A stretch of DNA of 6,482 bases, taken from assembly GCA_016177515.1 (NCBI GenBank), contig JACOUZ010000257.1, positions 1 through 6,482 of the forward strand, read 5' to 3'. Source of the stretch: Acidobacteriota bacterium (GTDB lineage: Bacteria; Acidobacteriota; Polarisedimenticolia; Gp22-AA2). The notes under the pieces are model-generated. The model had not been told where the DNA came from. It saw only the letters and a program-made list of their open reading frames with translations, and searched no databases. Positions 1-6,478 of the stretch are shown here, in pieces. The first letter of the stretch is position 1. The number at the start of each line of letters is the position of its first letter. Position numbers and translations under genes: made by a program.

Positions 1-45
1 GCGCAGGCGGATGATGTTCTTGCAGTGCGGGCAGCGCACGATCAA
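1..45 (-). CDS. Probable zinc-ribbon protein, N-terminal fragment (cut by window edge)
   Basis: Only the first 15 codons are visible; the rest lies beyond the left edge. Read on the minus strand from a TTG at 45-43, the peptide is (M)IVRCPHCKNIIRLR. The CPHC pair followed by a basic, hydrophobic stretch looks like the first zinc-binding knuckle of the short zinc-ribbon modules that open many bacterial regulatory or hypothetical proteins. The TTG start is chosen because a GGAGAG Shine-Dalgarno sequence (minus strand, plus coordinates 53-58) lies 7 bases upstream, and I see no ATG or GTG in this frame for about 75 bases further upstream. A GTG at 39-37 is an alternative start but is spaced less well. 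The gene is divergent from hutH, so it is probably a separate transcription unit. Function is unknown. Another open frame from an ATG at 88-86 exists, but it has no ribosome binding site and no recognisable motif. Confidence 0.45.
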   Translation of the reverse strand, partial: MIVRCPHCKNIIRLR

Positions 46-52
46 GGCCGAT

Positions 53-58
53 CTCTCC
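53..58 (-). promoter_or_regulatory. Shine-Dalgarno of the partial zinc-ribbon gene
   Basis: GGAGAG on the minus strand ends 7 bases before the proposed TTG start. This is a near-ideal spacing and is the main reason for preferring that unusual start codon. Confidence 0.45.
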
Positions 59-108
59 GAGCGTGAAGGTAATCCCGGGGCGCGCCATTTGCACGCGGAG
101 TTACCAAA

Positions 109-137
109 TTGTGACCGGCGGGGCGCTGTGCTAGACT
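109..137 (+). promoter_or_regulatory. Predicted sigma70-type promoter of hutHU
   Basis: A -35-like TTGTGA (109-114, 4 of 6 consensus matches) and a -10-like TAGACT (132-137, 4 of 6) are separated by 17 bases. A TG one base before the -10 (129-130) makes an extended -10 element. Transcription would start near 144, giving a leader of about 46 bases before hutH. The block lies in one of the few AT-richer patches of the window. It is a prediction from sequence pattern only. Confidence 0.55.
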
Positions 138-175
138 CGGCCGTGTCCGTGGAAACCCTGCCCGCGACAGCGCGC

Positions 176-179
176 GAGG
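176..179 (+). promoter_or_regulatory. Weak Shine-Dalgarno of hutH
   Basis: GAGG lies 10 bases before the hutH ATG. It is short and slightly far from the start, but it is the only purine-rich core near this codon. Confidence 0.4.
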
Positions 180-189
180 CCGCGCCGCA

Positions 190-1719
190 ATGCCCGAAAT
201 CGTCCTGAACGGCGAGCACCTGCGCCTGGAGGAGGTCGCGGCGGCCGCGCGGGGAGGCGCCCGTGTGGTCCTCTCGGAGCCCGCCCGCCGCCGCATGGAG
301 AGGTCCCGGCTCGTCATCGAGGCGATCCTGGCCTCCGACCGCCAGGTGTACGGCGTCAATACCGGCTTCGGCCTGCTCAAGGACATCCGGATCCCGCGCG
401 ATCAGCTCGAGACGCTGCAGCTCAGCCTGATCCGCAGCCACTGCGCGGGCGTGGGGACTCCCCTGCCGCCCTCCTCCACGCGCGCCCTGATGCTCCTGCG
501 GGCGCACGTCCTGGCGCGCGGCCACTCGGGCGTAAGGCCCCAGGTCGTGGAGACCCTTCTGGCCCACCTGAACGCCGATCTGCTGCCGGTCGTCCCGGAG
601 CAGGGCTCGATCGGCGCCAGCGGCGATCTGGCCCCCCTGTCGCACCTCGCCCTGGCGCTCCTGGGGGAGGGCGAGGCCACCCTGCGCGGCGAGAGGATGC
701 CGGCGAAGGCCGCCCTGGAGAAGGCGGGCATCGGGCCGCTCCGGCTCGGCCCCAAGGAAGGGCTGGCGCTGGTCAACGGCACGCAGCTCATCACGGCCGT
801 CGGGACGCTGGCCCTCCTGGAGGCGGAAGAGCTCGCGGTCATGGCCGACATCGCCGGGGCGTGCACGCTCGAGGCCCTCAAGGGCAGCCACCATGCTTTC
901 GAGGAGAGGCTGCATGCCCTGCGCCCCCATCCGGGGCAGGTCGCGAGCGCGGCCAACCTGCGCCGCCTCCTCGCGGGTGGCGATATCGCCCGGTCGCACG
1001 AGGAATGCGGCCGCGTGCAGGACGCCTATTCCCTCCGTTGCCTGCCGCAGGTGCACGGCAGCGCCCGCGACGGCATGCGTTTCACCCGCTCCATCCTGGA
1101 GGTCGAGGTGGATGCGGTCACCGACAATCCGATCGTCTTCCCGGAGGAGGGAGAGGTGCTCTCGGGCGGCAACTTCCACGGCGAGTCGCCGGCCCTGGCG
1201 CTGGATTGCCTGGCGATCGCGACCGCCTCTTTGGCCTCCATCTCGGAGAGGCGCATCGACCGGCTGATGAACCCGGCCCTGAGCGGCCTGCCCCCCTTCC
1301 TGACGCGCGAGCCGGGGGTCAACTCGGGGCTGATGATGGCCCACGTCACCGCGGCCGCCCTGGTCTCCGAGAACAAAGTCCTGTGCCATCCGGCCAGCGT
1401 CGATTCGATTCCGACCGAGGCGAACCAGGAGGACCACGTGTCGATGGGTCCGATCGCGGCGCGCAAGGCGCGCTCGGTGGTCGGGCACGCGCGCCAGGTG
1501 ATCGCCATCGAGATCCTGGCCGCCTGCCAGGCGCTCGACTTCCTGGCCCCGCTCGCGCCCGGCCGCGGCGTGGCCGCCGTGCACCAGGCGGTGCGCCGCT
1601 CCGTCCCCTTCATGGAGCGCGACCGCGTCCTGGCGGACGACATCCGCACGGTGGAAGCTCTCGTCGGCGGCGGCTCCTTGCGCGCCGCCGCCGAGAAGGC
1701 CGCCGGAGGGCTGCGATGA
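190..1719 (+). CDS. hutH: Histidine ammonia-lyase (histidase)
   Basis: This cytoplasmic enzyme removes ammonia from L-histidine to give trans-urocanate, the first step of histidine degradation. The 509-residue product matches the usual length of about 510. The sequence shows the Ala143-Ser144-Gly145 triad in GSIGASGDLAPLSHL (139-153), which in this family cyclises by itself to the MIO electrophile. The other expected active-site positions are present: Tyr54 in YGVNTGFG, His84 in IRSHCAGVG, Asn196 in LVNGTQ, Tyr280 and Arg283 in QDAYSLRC, Phe329 in GGNFHGE and Glu414 in QEDHVSMG. These lie at or within one residue of the numbering known for Pseudomonas putida HutH. This collinearity supports the ATG at 190. 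The related tyrosine and phenylalanine ammonia-lyases share the MIO fold, but the SH pair after IR, the QEDHVSMG motif and the adjoining urocanase gene point to histidase. The stop codon overlaps the hutU start, so the two genes form an operon. Confidence 0.97.
   Translation: MPEIVLNGEHLRLEEVAAAARGGARVVLSEPARRRMERSRLVIEAILASDRQVYGVNTGFGLLKDIRIPRDQLETLQLSLIRSHCAGVGTPLPPSSTRALMLLRAHVLARGHSGVRPQVVETLLAHLNADLLPVVPEQGSIGASGDLAPLSHLALALLGEGEATLRGERMPAKAALEKAGIGPLRLGPKEGLALVNGTQLITAVGTLALLEAEELAVMADIAGACTLEALKGSHHAFEERLHALRPHPGQVASAANLRRLLAGGDIARSHEECGRVQDAYSLRCLPQVHGSARDGMRFTRSILEVEVDAVTDNPIVFPEEGEVLSGGNFHGESPALALDCLAIATASLASISERRIDRLMNPALSGLPPFLTREPGVNSGLMMAHVTAAALVSENKVLCHPASVDSIPTEANQEDHVSMGPIAARKARSVVGHARQVIAIEILAACQALDFLAPLAPGRGVAAVHQAVRRSVPFMERDRVLADDIRTVEALVGGGSLRAAAEKAAGGLR
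1705..1710 (+). promoter_or_regulatory. Shine-Dalgarno of hutU
   Basis: GGAGGG inside the last codons of hutH sits 5 bases before the ATG at 1716. It fixes the hutU start within a reading frame that otherwise stays open back to 861 through hutH. Confidence 0.75.
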
Positions 1720-3383
1720 ACCGCAAATCCGCTTCCGCCGCCCGGGTCGTGCGGGCGCCCCGCGGCCCCGCCCTGTCCTGCAAGGGCTGGGGGCAGGAGG
1801 CCGCCCTGCGCATGCTGATGAACAACCTCGACCCTGAAGTCGCCGAGAAACCGGAGGAGCTGATCATCTACGGAGGCACCGGCAAGGCGGCGCGCAACTG
1901 GGAATGTTTCGACGCCATCGTGAGGTCCCTGCGCGACCTCGAGGGCGACGAGACCCTCCTGGTCCAGTCGGGCAAGCCGGTGGGAGTCTTCCGGACGCAC
2001 CCCGGCGCGCCGCGGGTCCTGATCGCCAACGCGCTTCTCGTCCCGGCCTGGGCCACCTGGGAGACCTTCCGCGAGCTGGACCGGAAGGGCCTGACGATGT
2101 TCGGACAGATGACCGCCGGCTCCTGGATCTACATCGGGAGCCAGGGGATCCTGCAGGGGACCTACGAGACCTTCGCCGCCGCCGCGCGCCGCCACTTCGG
2201 AGGCAGCCTTGCCGGCCGGCTCCTGCTGACCGCCGGCCTGGGCGGGATGGGAGGGGCCCAGCCTCTGGCAGGCACGATGAACGGCGCGGTCGTGATTGCG
2301 GTCGAGGTCGATCCGGATCGCATCCGCCGGCGCCTGGAGACGCGATACGTCGATCGGCAGGCCGCGGGCCTCGACGAGGCCCTCGCCCTGGCGCGGCAGG
2401 CGCTGGCTCGGCGGGAGGCGCTGTCGATCGCGGTCCTCGGCAACGCCGCCGAGGTTCTGCCCCGCCTGGCAGAGGGGCCGATGGTGCCCGACCTGGTCAC
2501 CGACCAGACCAGCGCCCACGATCTGCTCAACGGCTACGTGCCGCACGGTCTGCCCTACCAGGAGGCGCTCCGCCTGCGCGCGGCCGATCCCGGGAAGTAC
2601 CTGGGGCTCGCCCGGCTCTCCGTGGCGGCGCACGTCCGCGCCATGCTGGCGCTCAAGGGCAAGGGGGCGGTCGTCTTCGATTACGGCAACAACATCCGCC
2701 ACGAGGCCCGTCAGGCGGGCGTCCCGGACGCCTTCGACATCCCCGGCTTCGTGCCCGAGTTCATCCGCCCGCTGTTCTGCGAGGGGAGGGGTCCGTTCCG
2801 CTGGGCCGCCCTCTCCGGCGACCCGCAGGACATCCACCGGACGGACGAGGCGGCCCTCGAGATGTTTCCCGGGGACGAGGCCCTCTGCCGCTGGATCCGG
2901 CTGGCCCGCGACCGGGTGGCCTTCCAGGGGCTGCCGGCGCGAATCTGCTGGCTCGGCTACGGCGAGCGCGCCCGCTTCGGCCTGAAGATCAACGAGCTGG
3001 TCGCGCGCGGCGAGGTCAAGGCGCCGATCGTCATCGGACGCGATCACCTGGACGCCGGATCGGTCGCCTCACCGAACCGTGAGACGGAGGGAATGCGCGA
3101 CGGTTCGGACGCCATCGCCGACTGGCCGATCCTCAACGCCCTGCTCAACACGGCCGCGGGCGCCCACTGGGTTTCCGTCCACCACGGAGGCGGCGTCGGC
3201 ATCGGCCACTCGCTGCACGCCGGCATGGTGGTCGTCGCCGACGGCACCCCCGACGCCGCCTCCCGCCTGGCGCGCGTCCTCACCACCGACCCCGGCACCG
3301 GCGTCCTGCGCCACGCGGACGCCGGCTACGCCGAGGCAATCTCCTTCGCCAGGAAGGCCGGCATCAGGCTGCCGATGATCTGA
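1716..3383 (+). CDS. hutU: Urocanate hydratase (urocanase)
   Basis: This cytoplasmic enzyme adds water to urocanate to give 4-imidazolone-5-propionate, using tightly bound NAD+ as an electrophile. The product has 555 residues, a typical family length. The urocanase signature FQGLPARICW lies at 403-412 with the conserved active-site Cys at 411. The glycine-rich NAD-binding segment GGMGGAQPLAG lies at 176-186. Other family blocks are visible: an MLMNNLDP and NWECFDAI N-terminus, FGQMTAGSWIYIGSQGI (129-145), VTDQTSAHD (261-269), FDYGNNIRHEA (321-331), SGDPQDI (367-373), GRDHLDAGSVASPNRETEG (441-459) and HHGGGVGIG (489-497). The frame is open far upstream, but the ATG at 1716 with GGAGGG 5 bases before it starts the conserved N-terminus. 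It overlaps the hutH TGA as ATGA, which implies translational coupling. The gene runs toward the convergent transporter with 14 bases between stop codons. I see no truncation or missing key residue. Confidence 0.97.
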   Translation: MNRKSASAARVVRAPRGPALSCKGWGQEAALRMLMNNLDPEVAEKPEELIIYGGTGKAARNWECFDAIVRSLRDLEGDETLLVQSGKPVGVFRTHPGAPRVLIANALLVPAWATWETFRELDRKGLTMFGQMTAGSWIYIGSQGILQGTYETFAAAARRHFGGSLAGRLLLTAGLGGMGGAQPLAGTMNGAVVIAVEVDPDRIRRRLETRYVDRQAAGLDEALALARQALARREALSIAVLGNAAEVLPRLAEGPMVPDLVTDQTSAHDLLNGYVPHGLPYQEALRLRAADPGKYLGLARLSVAAHVRAMLALKGKGAVVFDYGNNIRHEARQAGVPDAFDIPGFVPEFIRPLFCEGRGPFRWAALSGDPQDIHRTDEAALEMFPGDEALCRWIRLARDRVAFQGLPARICWLGYGERARFGLKINELVARGEVKAPIVIGRDHLDAGSVASPNRETEGMRDGSDAIADWPILNALLNTAAGAHWVSVHHGGGVGIGHSLHAGMVVVADGTPDAASRLARVLTTDPGTGVLRHADAGYAEAISFARKAGIRLPMI

Positions 3384-3397
3384 ATCCCCGGGCGCCT

Positions 3398-5170
3398 TCA
3401 GGGCTTGAACGGCCAGAGGATCGGCGCCATGACGAGGCAGACCAGGTAGGCGATCAGGGTCAGCGGCGTCCCGACCCTGACGAAGTCCCGGAAGCGGTAC
3501 CGCCCCGTGCTGTAGACCAGGAGACAGGCGGGCTCCAGCGGCGTGATGAAAGAGCAGGACGCCGCCAGCGCCACTCCGATGACGAACGGCCTCGGATCCA
3601 GGCCCGCATCCTGCGCGACGTGGAGAGCAACCGGCAGGACGACGAGGGCGGCGGCGGCGTTGCTCAGCGGCTGCGTGAGCAGGACGGTCAGGAGGAAGAA
3701 AACCGAGAACAAAGCCAGCGGATTGTGCGGGCCGACCAGACCGGTGATCGAGCGGGCCAGGAAGGTGGCCGTCCCCGAGCTCTCCATCGCCATCCCGAGC
3801 GCCGCCATTCCCGCCAGCATGACCAGGAAGCGGATGTTGAGATAGCTGCCCGCGTCGTCGGCGGACAGGCACTTGAGCACCATGACCAGCGCCCCGCCCG
3901 CGATGAAGGCGGTGGGCGCATCGAGCCAGCCGATCCCGGCGGCGAGGACCGCCGCGAGCAGAATCACGGCCGCCTGCAACGCCTTGATCGGATTGTACTG
4001 GGGCAGGACGACGCTCTCGAGCAGGAGCATCGTCGGCTCGTGGCCCAGGCGGTCGTACATTTCCTCGCGCCCGTAGATCAGGAGCACGTCCCCGGCGTGC
4101 AGCCGGATCTTCCCCACCTTGTCCACCACCACCGCCCCGCGCCTGTGGATCGCCAGGACGCTGAGATCGAAGCGATGGCGGAAATTGAGCTGCTTGAGGC
4201 TCTTGCCGATGAACGGGGAGTTGTAGGAGAGGGTCGCCTCGACCAGCCGCACCTTGTCCGACTCCAGATCGGATCCCCGGACGGACGGCATGGACTTGAT
4301 CGCCAGGCCCCTGGTGCCCAGCACCGCGGGGATCGTCTTGGTCTCCCCTTCGACCAGGAGGAGATCGCCCGGCAGGAGCACCTCGTCGCCCTGCGGCGAA
4401 ACAATGCGCCGGTCGCCGCGCACGATCGCCAGGACGATGAGGCCGAGCTTGTGGCCGAAATCGGCCTGGGCGATCGTCTTGCCGGCCGCCGGCGCGTCCT
4501 CGTGCACGATGATCTCGAACAGGAACCCCTTGATGCCGTACGCCTCCACCATCTCCCCCTCGGGCGACGGCCTCACCAGGCGGTTGGCGGCCCAGATCAG
4601 GTAGACGATCCCGATCACCGCGACCACGACGCCCACGGGCGTCATCTCGAACATGCTCATCGGCTTCAGGCCGTACTGCTCCATCGCCCCGGCCACGGCC
4701 ACGTTGGTGGAGGTGCCGATCAGCGTGCACATCCCTCCGGTCATCGAGGCGAAGGCGATCGGCATCAGGTATTTGCCCCGCGGCACCTTGAAGCGCCGCG
4801 CCATCCCCTCCGCCACCGGCACCATCATGGCGGTGGCCGCCACGTTGTTGATCGCCATCGACACGACGTTCTCAGCCAGCAGGAGGAAGGCCATCACCCT
4901 GCCCTCGCTCGCGCCGGCGAACTGCCGGATCGTGCGCGCGATGATGTCCGCCGCGCCGTTGTGGATGATGCCGCCCGTCAGGATCATGATGCCGGCGATC
5001 ATGATGATGGCCGAGTTGGCGAACCCCAGAAACGCCTGCTGCGGGGTCAGGATGCCGGTCCCCACGAGCGTCACGATCACGAGGAGGGAGAAGACTTCGA
5101 TCGGTATCCACTCCAATGCGAAGTTGACCGTGGTCAGGACGAGGAGGATGAGGACGATCGCAACCGTCAT
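3398..5170 (-). CDS. SLC13/DASS-family anion transporter with two RCK_C (TrkA-C) domains
   Basis: This is an inner-membrane transporter, probably a sodium-coupled anion carrier. The 590-residue protein has two hydrophobic halves (about 1-198 and 393-588) around a soluble insert. In the N-terminal half, SMAINNVAATAMMVPVA (104-120) and GTSTN (152-156) occupy the places of the family's substrate-site loops. In the C-terminal half the matching segments are LTQPLSNAAAALVVLPVA (about 498-515) and SFITPLEPACLLVYSTGRYRFRDF (540-563). The insert holds two RCK_C-like domains (about 208-290 and 300-378). Each ends in a 'GD.LL' strand (PGDLLLVEG, AGDVLLIYG), typical of TrkA-C modules that regulate channels and carriers. 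RCK-bearing relatives include sulfate transporters (SAC1-like) and unassigned permeases of the YfbS type, so sulfate is possible, but dicarboxylate or another anion is not excluded. The gene is convergent with hutU and divergent from the methyltransferase gene, so it is probably monocistronic. The ATG at 5170 is supported by the start of the first membrane segment and by the promoter spacing. A GGGGAG 11 bases upstream could be a ribosome binding site. Confidence 0.88.
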   Translation of the reverse strand: MTVAIVLILLVLTTVNFALEWIPIEVFSLLVIVTLVGTGILTPQQAFLGFANSAIIMIAGIMILTGGIIHNGAADIIARTIRQFAGASEGRVMAFLLLAENVVSMAINNVAATAMMVPVAEGMARRFKVPRGKYLMPIAFASMTGGMCTLIGTSTNVAVAGAMEQYGLKPMSMFEMTPVGVVVAVIGIVYLIWAANRLVRPSPEGEMVEAYGIKGFLFEIIVHEDAPAAGKTIAQADFGHKLGLIVLAIVRGDRRIVSPQGDEVLLPGDLLLVEGETKTIPAVLGTRGLAIKSMPSVRGSDLESDKVRLVEATLSYNSPFIGKSLKQLNFRHRFDLSVLAIHRRGAVVVDKVGKIRLHAGDVLLIYGREEMYDRLGHEPTMLLLESVVLPQYNPIKALQAAVILLAAVLAAGIGWLDAPTAFIAGGALVMVLKCLSADDAGSYLNIRFLVMLAGMAALGMAMESSGTATFLARSITGLVGPHNPLALFSVFFLLTVLLTQPLSNAAAALVVLPVALHVAQDAGLDPRPFVIGVALAASCSFITPLEPACLLVYSTGRYRFRDFVRVGTPLTLIAYLVCLVMAPILWPFKP

Positions 5171-5178
5171 GGGGCCGG

Positions 5179-5207
5179 ATTCTCCCCGAGAGGCCGGAGG
5201 ATGTCAA
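5179..5207 (-). promoter_or_regulatory. Predicted promoter of the SLC13-type transporter
   Basis: On the minus strand a perfect TTGACA -35 (plus coordinates 5202-5207) is followed after 17 bases by GAGAAT (5179-5184, 4 of 6 matches to TATAAT). The predicted start of transcription is near 5172, about two bases before the ATG at 5170, so the mRNA would be almost leaderless. A GGGGAG (5182-5187) overlaps the -10 and would lie upstream of the RNA start, in which case it could not act as a ribosome binding site. If transcription starts further upstream, it could. Confidence 0.5.
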
Positions 5208-5245
5208 CGCGCCCCGCGAGGCCGCACTCCCGGCACCACGTTGGA

Positions 5246-5251
5246 TAGAAT
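5246..5251 (+). promoter_or_regulatory. Predicted -10 element of the rRNA methyltransferase gene
   Basis: TAGAAT (5 of 6 matches to TATAAT) ends 6 bases before the ATG at 5258, so the predicted first transcribed base is the A of the start codon (a leaderless mRNA). No good -35 is seen at 16 to 18 bases upstream (CGCACT at 17). No strong Shine-Dalgarno precedes the ATG; the nearest is GGA at 5243-5245, inside the promoter region. Confidence 0.5.
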
Positions 5252-5257
5252 GCGCCC

Positions 5258-6451
5258 ATGGCTGGCCTGGCGAGGGGGCGGATCGCCCTGGCGAAAGGAC
5301 GCGACCGGAGAATCAAGGCCGGACATCTCTGGATCTACGCCGGTGAAATCGGCGCGACGGCGGAGGGGATCGCCCCGGGTGATACGGTCGAGGTGACGGA
5401 CCACCGGGGCCGCTTCCTGGGGCGCGGCTACTACAACCCCGCGTCGAGCATCGCCGTCCGCCTCCTCACCCGCAGCAGGGACGAGCCGGCCGGCGCCGCG
5501 CTCCTGCGCCGCCGCATCGCCGAGGCGGTCGCCTACCGGCGGCACTTCTACCCCGCCGGCGAATCCTGCCGCATGGTGTTCGGCGAAGGGGACATGCTCC
5601 CGGGCCTCACGGTGGATCGCTACGGCCCCTGTCTGGCGGTGCAGATTTCGACTCTCGGGATGGACCGCCGGCGCGACGACATCGTGGCGGCGCTGCAGGA
5701 CGCCGTGCACCCGCGCGGCATTTACGAGCGCAGCGACCTGCCGGCGCGCCAGCGCGAGGGGCTCGAGGCGCGCACCGGGCTTCTCGCGGGCGAGGTGCCC
5801 GACGAGATCGAAATCGTCCTGGACGATCTGCGCTTCCTGGTCCGCCTGCCGGTGGGCCAGAAGACCGGCATGTACCTCGACCACCGCCTCAACCGCCGTG
5901 CCCTGCAAGCGCACGCCCGCAGCCGCCGGGTTCTCGACGTGTTCTGCAACACCGGCTCGTTCGGCCTCTACGCCCTGCACGCGGGGGCCGAGCGCTGCAC
6001 GGGCATCGAAATTTCCTCCGAATGCCTGGAGCTGGCGCGCCGCCATGCGGCCTTGAACGGCATGGAATCGCGCTGCGAGTGGATCGGAGGGAACGCCTTC
6101 GACCTCCTCAAGGATCTCGACCGGAAAAAAGAGCGCTACGGACTGATCGTGCTCGATCCCCCGGCCTTCACCAAGAGCGCCCGGGCGCTGGACGCGGCCG
6201 TGCGCGGGTACAAGGAGATCAACCTGCGCGCCTTCCGCCTGGCAGCACCGGGGGCCCTCGTCGCCACCTCGTCCTGCTCCTACCATCTCGGCCCCGAGGA
6301 GTTCCTGGCCGTCCTGCAGGACGCCGCCGCGGACGCGGGCCGCGAGGTCACCCTGGTCGAGATGCGCGGCCAGGCCCCCGACCATCCCGTGCATCTCTCC
6401 GTTCCCGAGACGCGCTATCTGAAGTGCGCGCTCCTGCTCGTCCGCAACTGA
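5258..6451 (+). CDS. rlmI: RlmI-type class I SAM-dependent rRNA (cytosine-C5) methyltransferase
   Basis: The predicted cytoplasmic enzyme transfers methyl from S-adenosylmethionine to a cytosine of 23S rRNA; the family prototype RlmI makes m5C1962 in Escherichia coli. At 397 residues it matches the prototype (396). Domains in order are a PUA-like N-terminus (about 8-75, with LAKGRDRRIKAGHLWIYAGE and a GRGYYNPAS block), a middle region (about 80-195, with GEGDMLPGLTVDRYG and RLPVGQKTGMYLDHR) and a Rossmann-fold methyltransferase domain (about 200-397). Visible motifs are motif I VLDVFCNTGSFGLYAL (225-240), the acidic end of strand 2 at GIEIS (Glu251), motif IV LDPPAFTKS (299-307) and SSCSYHLG (338-345). 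Cys340 corresponds to the expected catalytic Cys. The ATG at 5258 agrees with the N-terminal alignment, since upstream codons would extend past the usual start. It is divergent from the transporter and has no evident operon partner. Other COG1092 members modify different bases, so the exact target site is inferred. Confidence 0.88.
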   Translation: MAGLARGRIALAKGRDRRIKAGHLWIYAGEIGATAEGIAPGDTVEVTDHRGRFLGRGYYNPASSIAVRLLTRSRDEPAGAALLRRRIAEAVAYRRHFYPAGESCRMVFGEGDMLPGLTVDRYGPCLAVQISTLGMDRRRDDIVAALQDAVHPRGIYERSDLPARQREGLEARTGLLAGEVPDEIEIVLDDLRFLVRLPVGQKTGMYLDHRLNRRALQAHARSRRVLDVFCNTGSFGLYALHAGAERCTGIEISSECLELARRHAALNGMESRCEWIGGNAFDLLKDLDRKKERYGLIVLDPPAFTKSARALDAAVRGYKEINLRAFRLAAPGALVATSSCSYHLGPEEFLAVLQDAAADAGREVTLVEMRGQAPDHPVHLSVPETRYLKCALLLVRN

Positions 6452-6457
6452 ACCCGC

Positions 6458-6478
6458 GTCTGAGACATCCCCAGTCTC
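6458..6478. repeat. Short inverted repeat after the methyltransferase gene
   Basis: Seven bases after the stop codon, GAGAC (6462-6466) and GTCTC (6474-6478) form a 5-bp stem around the 7-base loop ATCCCCA. A G-T pair can extend the stem by one. GTCTGAGAC (6458-6466) is itself a small palindrome, so three GTCT/AGAC-type arms sit within 21 bases. It could be the foot of a terminator hairpin or an operator for the next gene. No T-tract is visible because the window ends at 6482. The stem is too short to call a terminator with confidence. Confidence 0.35.

Noticed and set aside
107..130. CRP-like half site (TTGTGA) or HutC operator upstream of hutH
   Set aside because: The expected second half TCACA is absent at the right spacing, and no palindrome like known HutC operators is present. 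TTGTGA is better explained as the -35.
144..189. Possible riboswitch or attenuator in the hutH leader
   Set aside because: The predicted leader is only about 46 bases and I see no stable hairpin followed by a T-tract and no His-rich leader peptide.
11..208. 65-codon plus-strand open frame before hutH
   Set aside because: It runs through the proposed divergent promoter and into hutH in another frame, with no good ribosome binding site and no recognisable sequence.
861..1715. Long in-frame open stretch upstream of hutU, through the 3' part of hutH
   Set aside because: It is out of frame with the clearly conserved hutH, shows low-complexity Arg/Gly/Pro-rich translation, and the hutU start is fixed by GGAGGG and the ATGA overlap at 1716.
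1026..3047. 673-codon open frame antisense to hutH and hutU
   Set aside because: It is a shadow of GC-rich codon use on the other strand. It has no recognisable domain, and both sense genes are conserved end to end.
3069..4730. 553-codon minus-strand open frame over the hutU 3' end and the transporter
   Set aside because: It crosses two real genes, one antisense and one out of frame, and its translation is Arg/Gly/Asp-rich low-complexity sequence with no family motif.
3620..5248. 542-codon plus-strand open frame antisense to the transporter
   Set aside because: It is His/Asp/Arg-rich shadow sequence without a domain. The opposite strand encodes a coherent membrane protein with family motifs.
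5204..6394. 396-codon minus-strand open frame antisense to rlmI
   Set aside because: It is a mirror of the GC-rich sense codons and has no motif. The sense frame has all the methyltransferase motifs.
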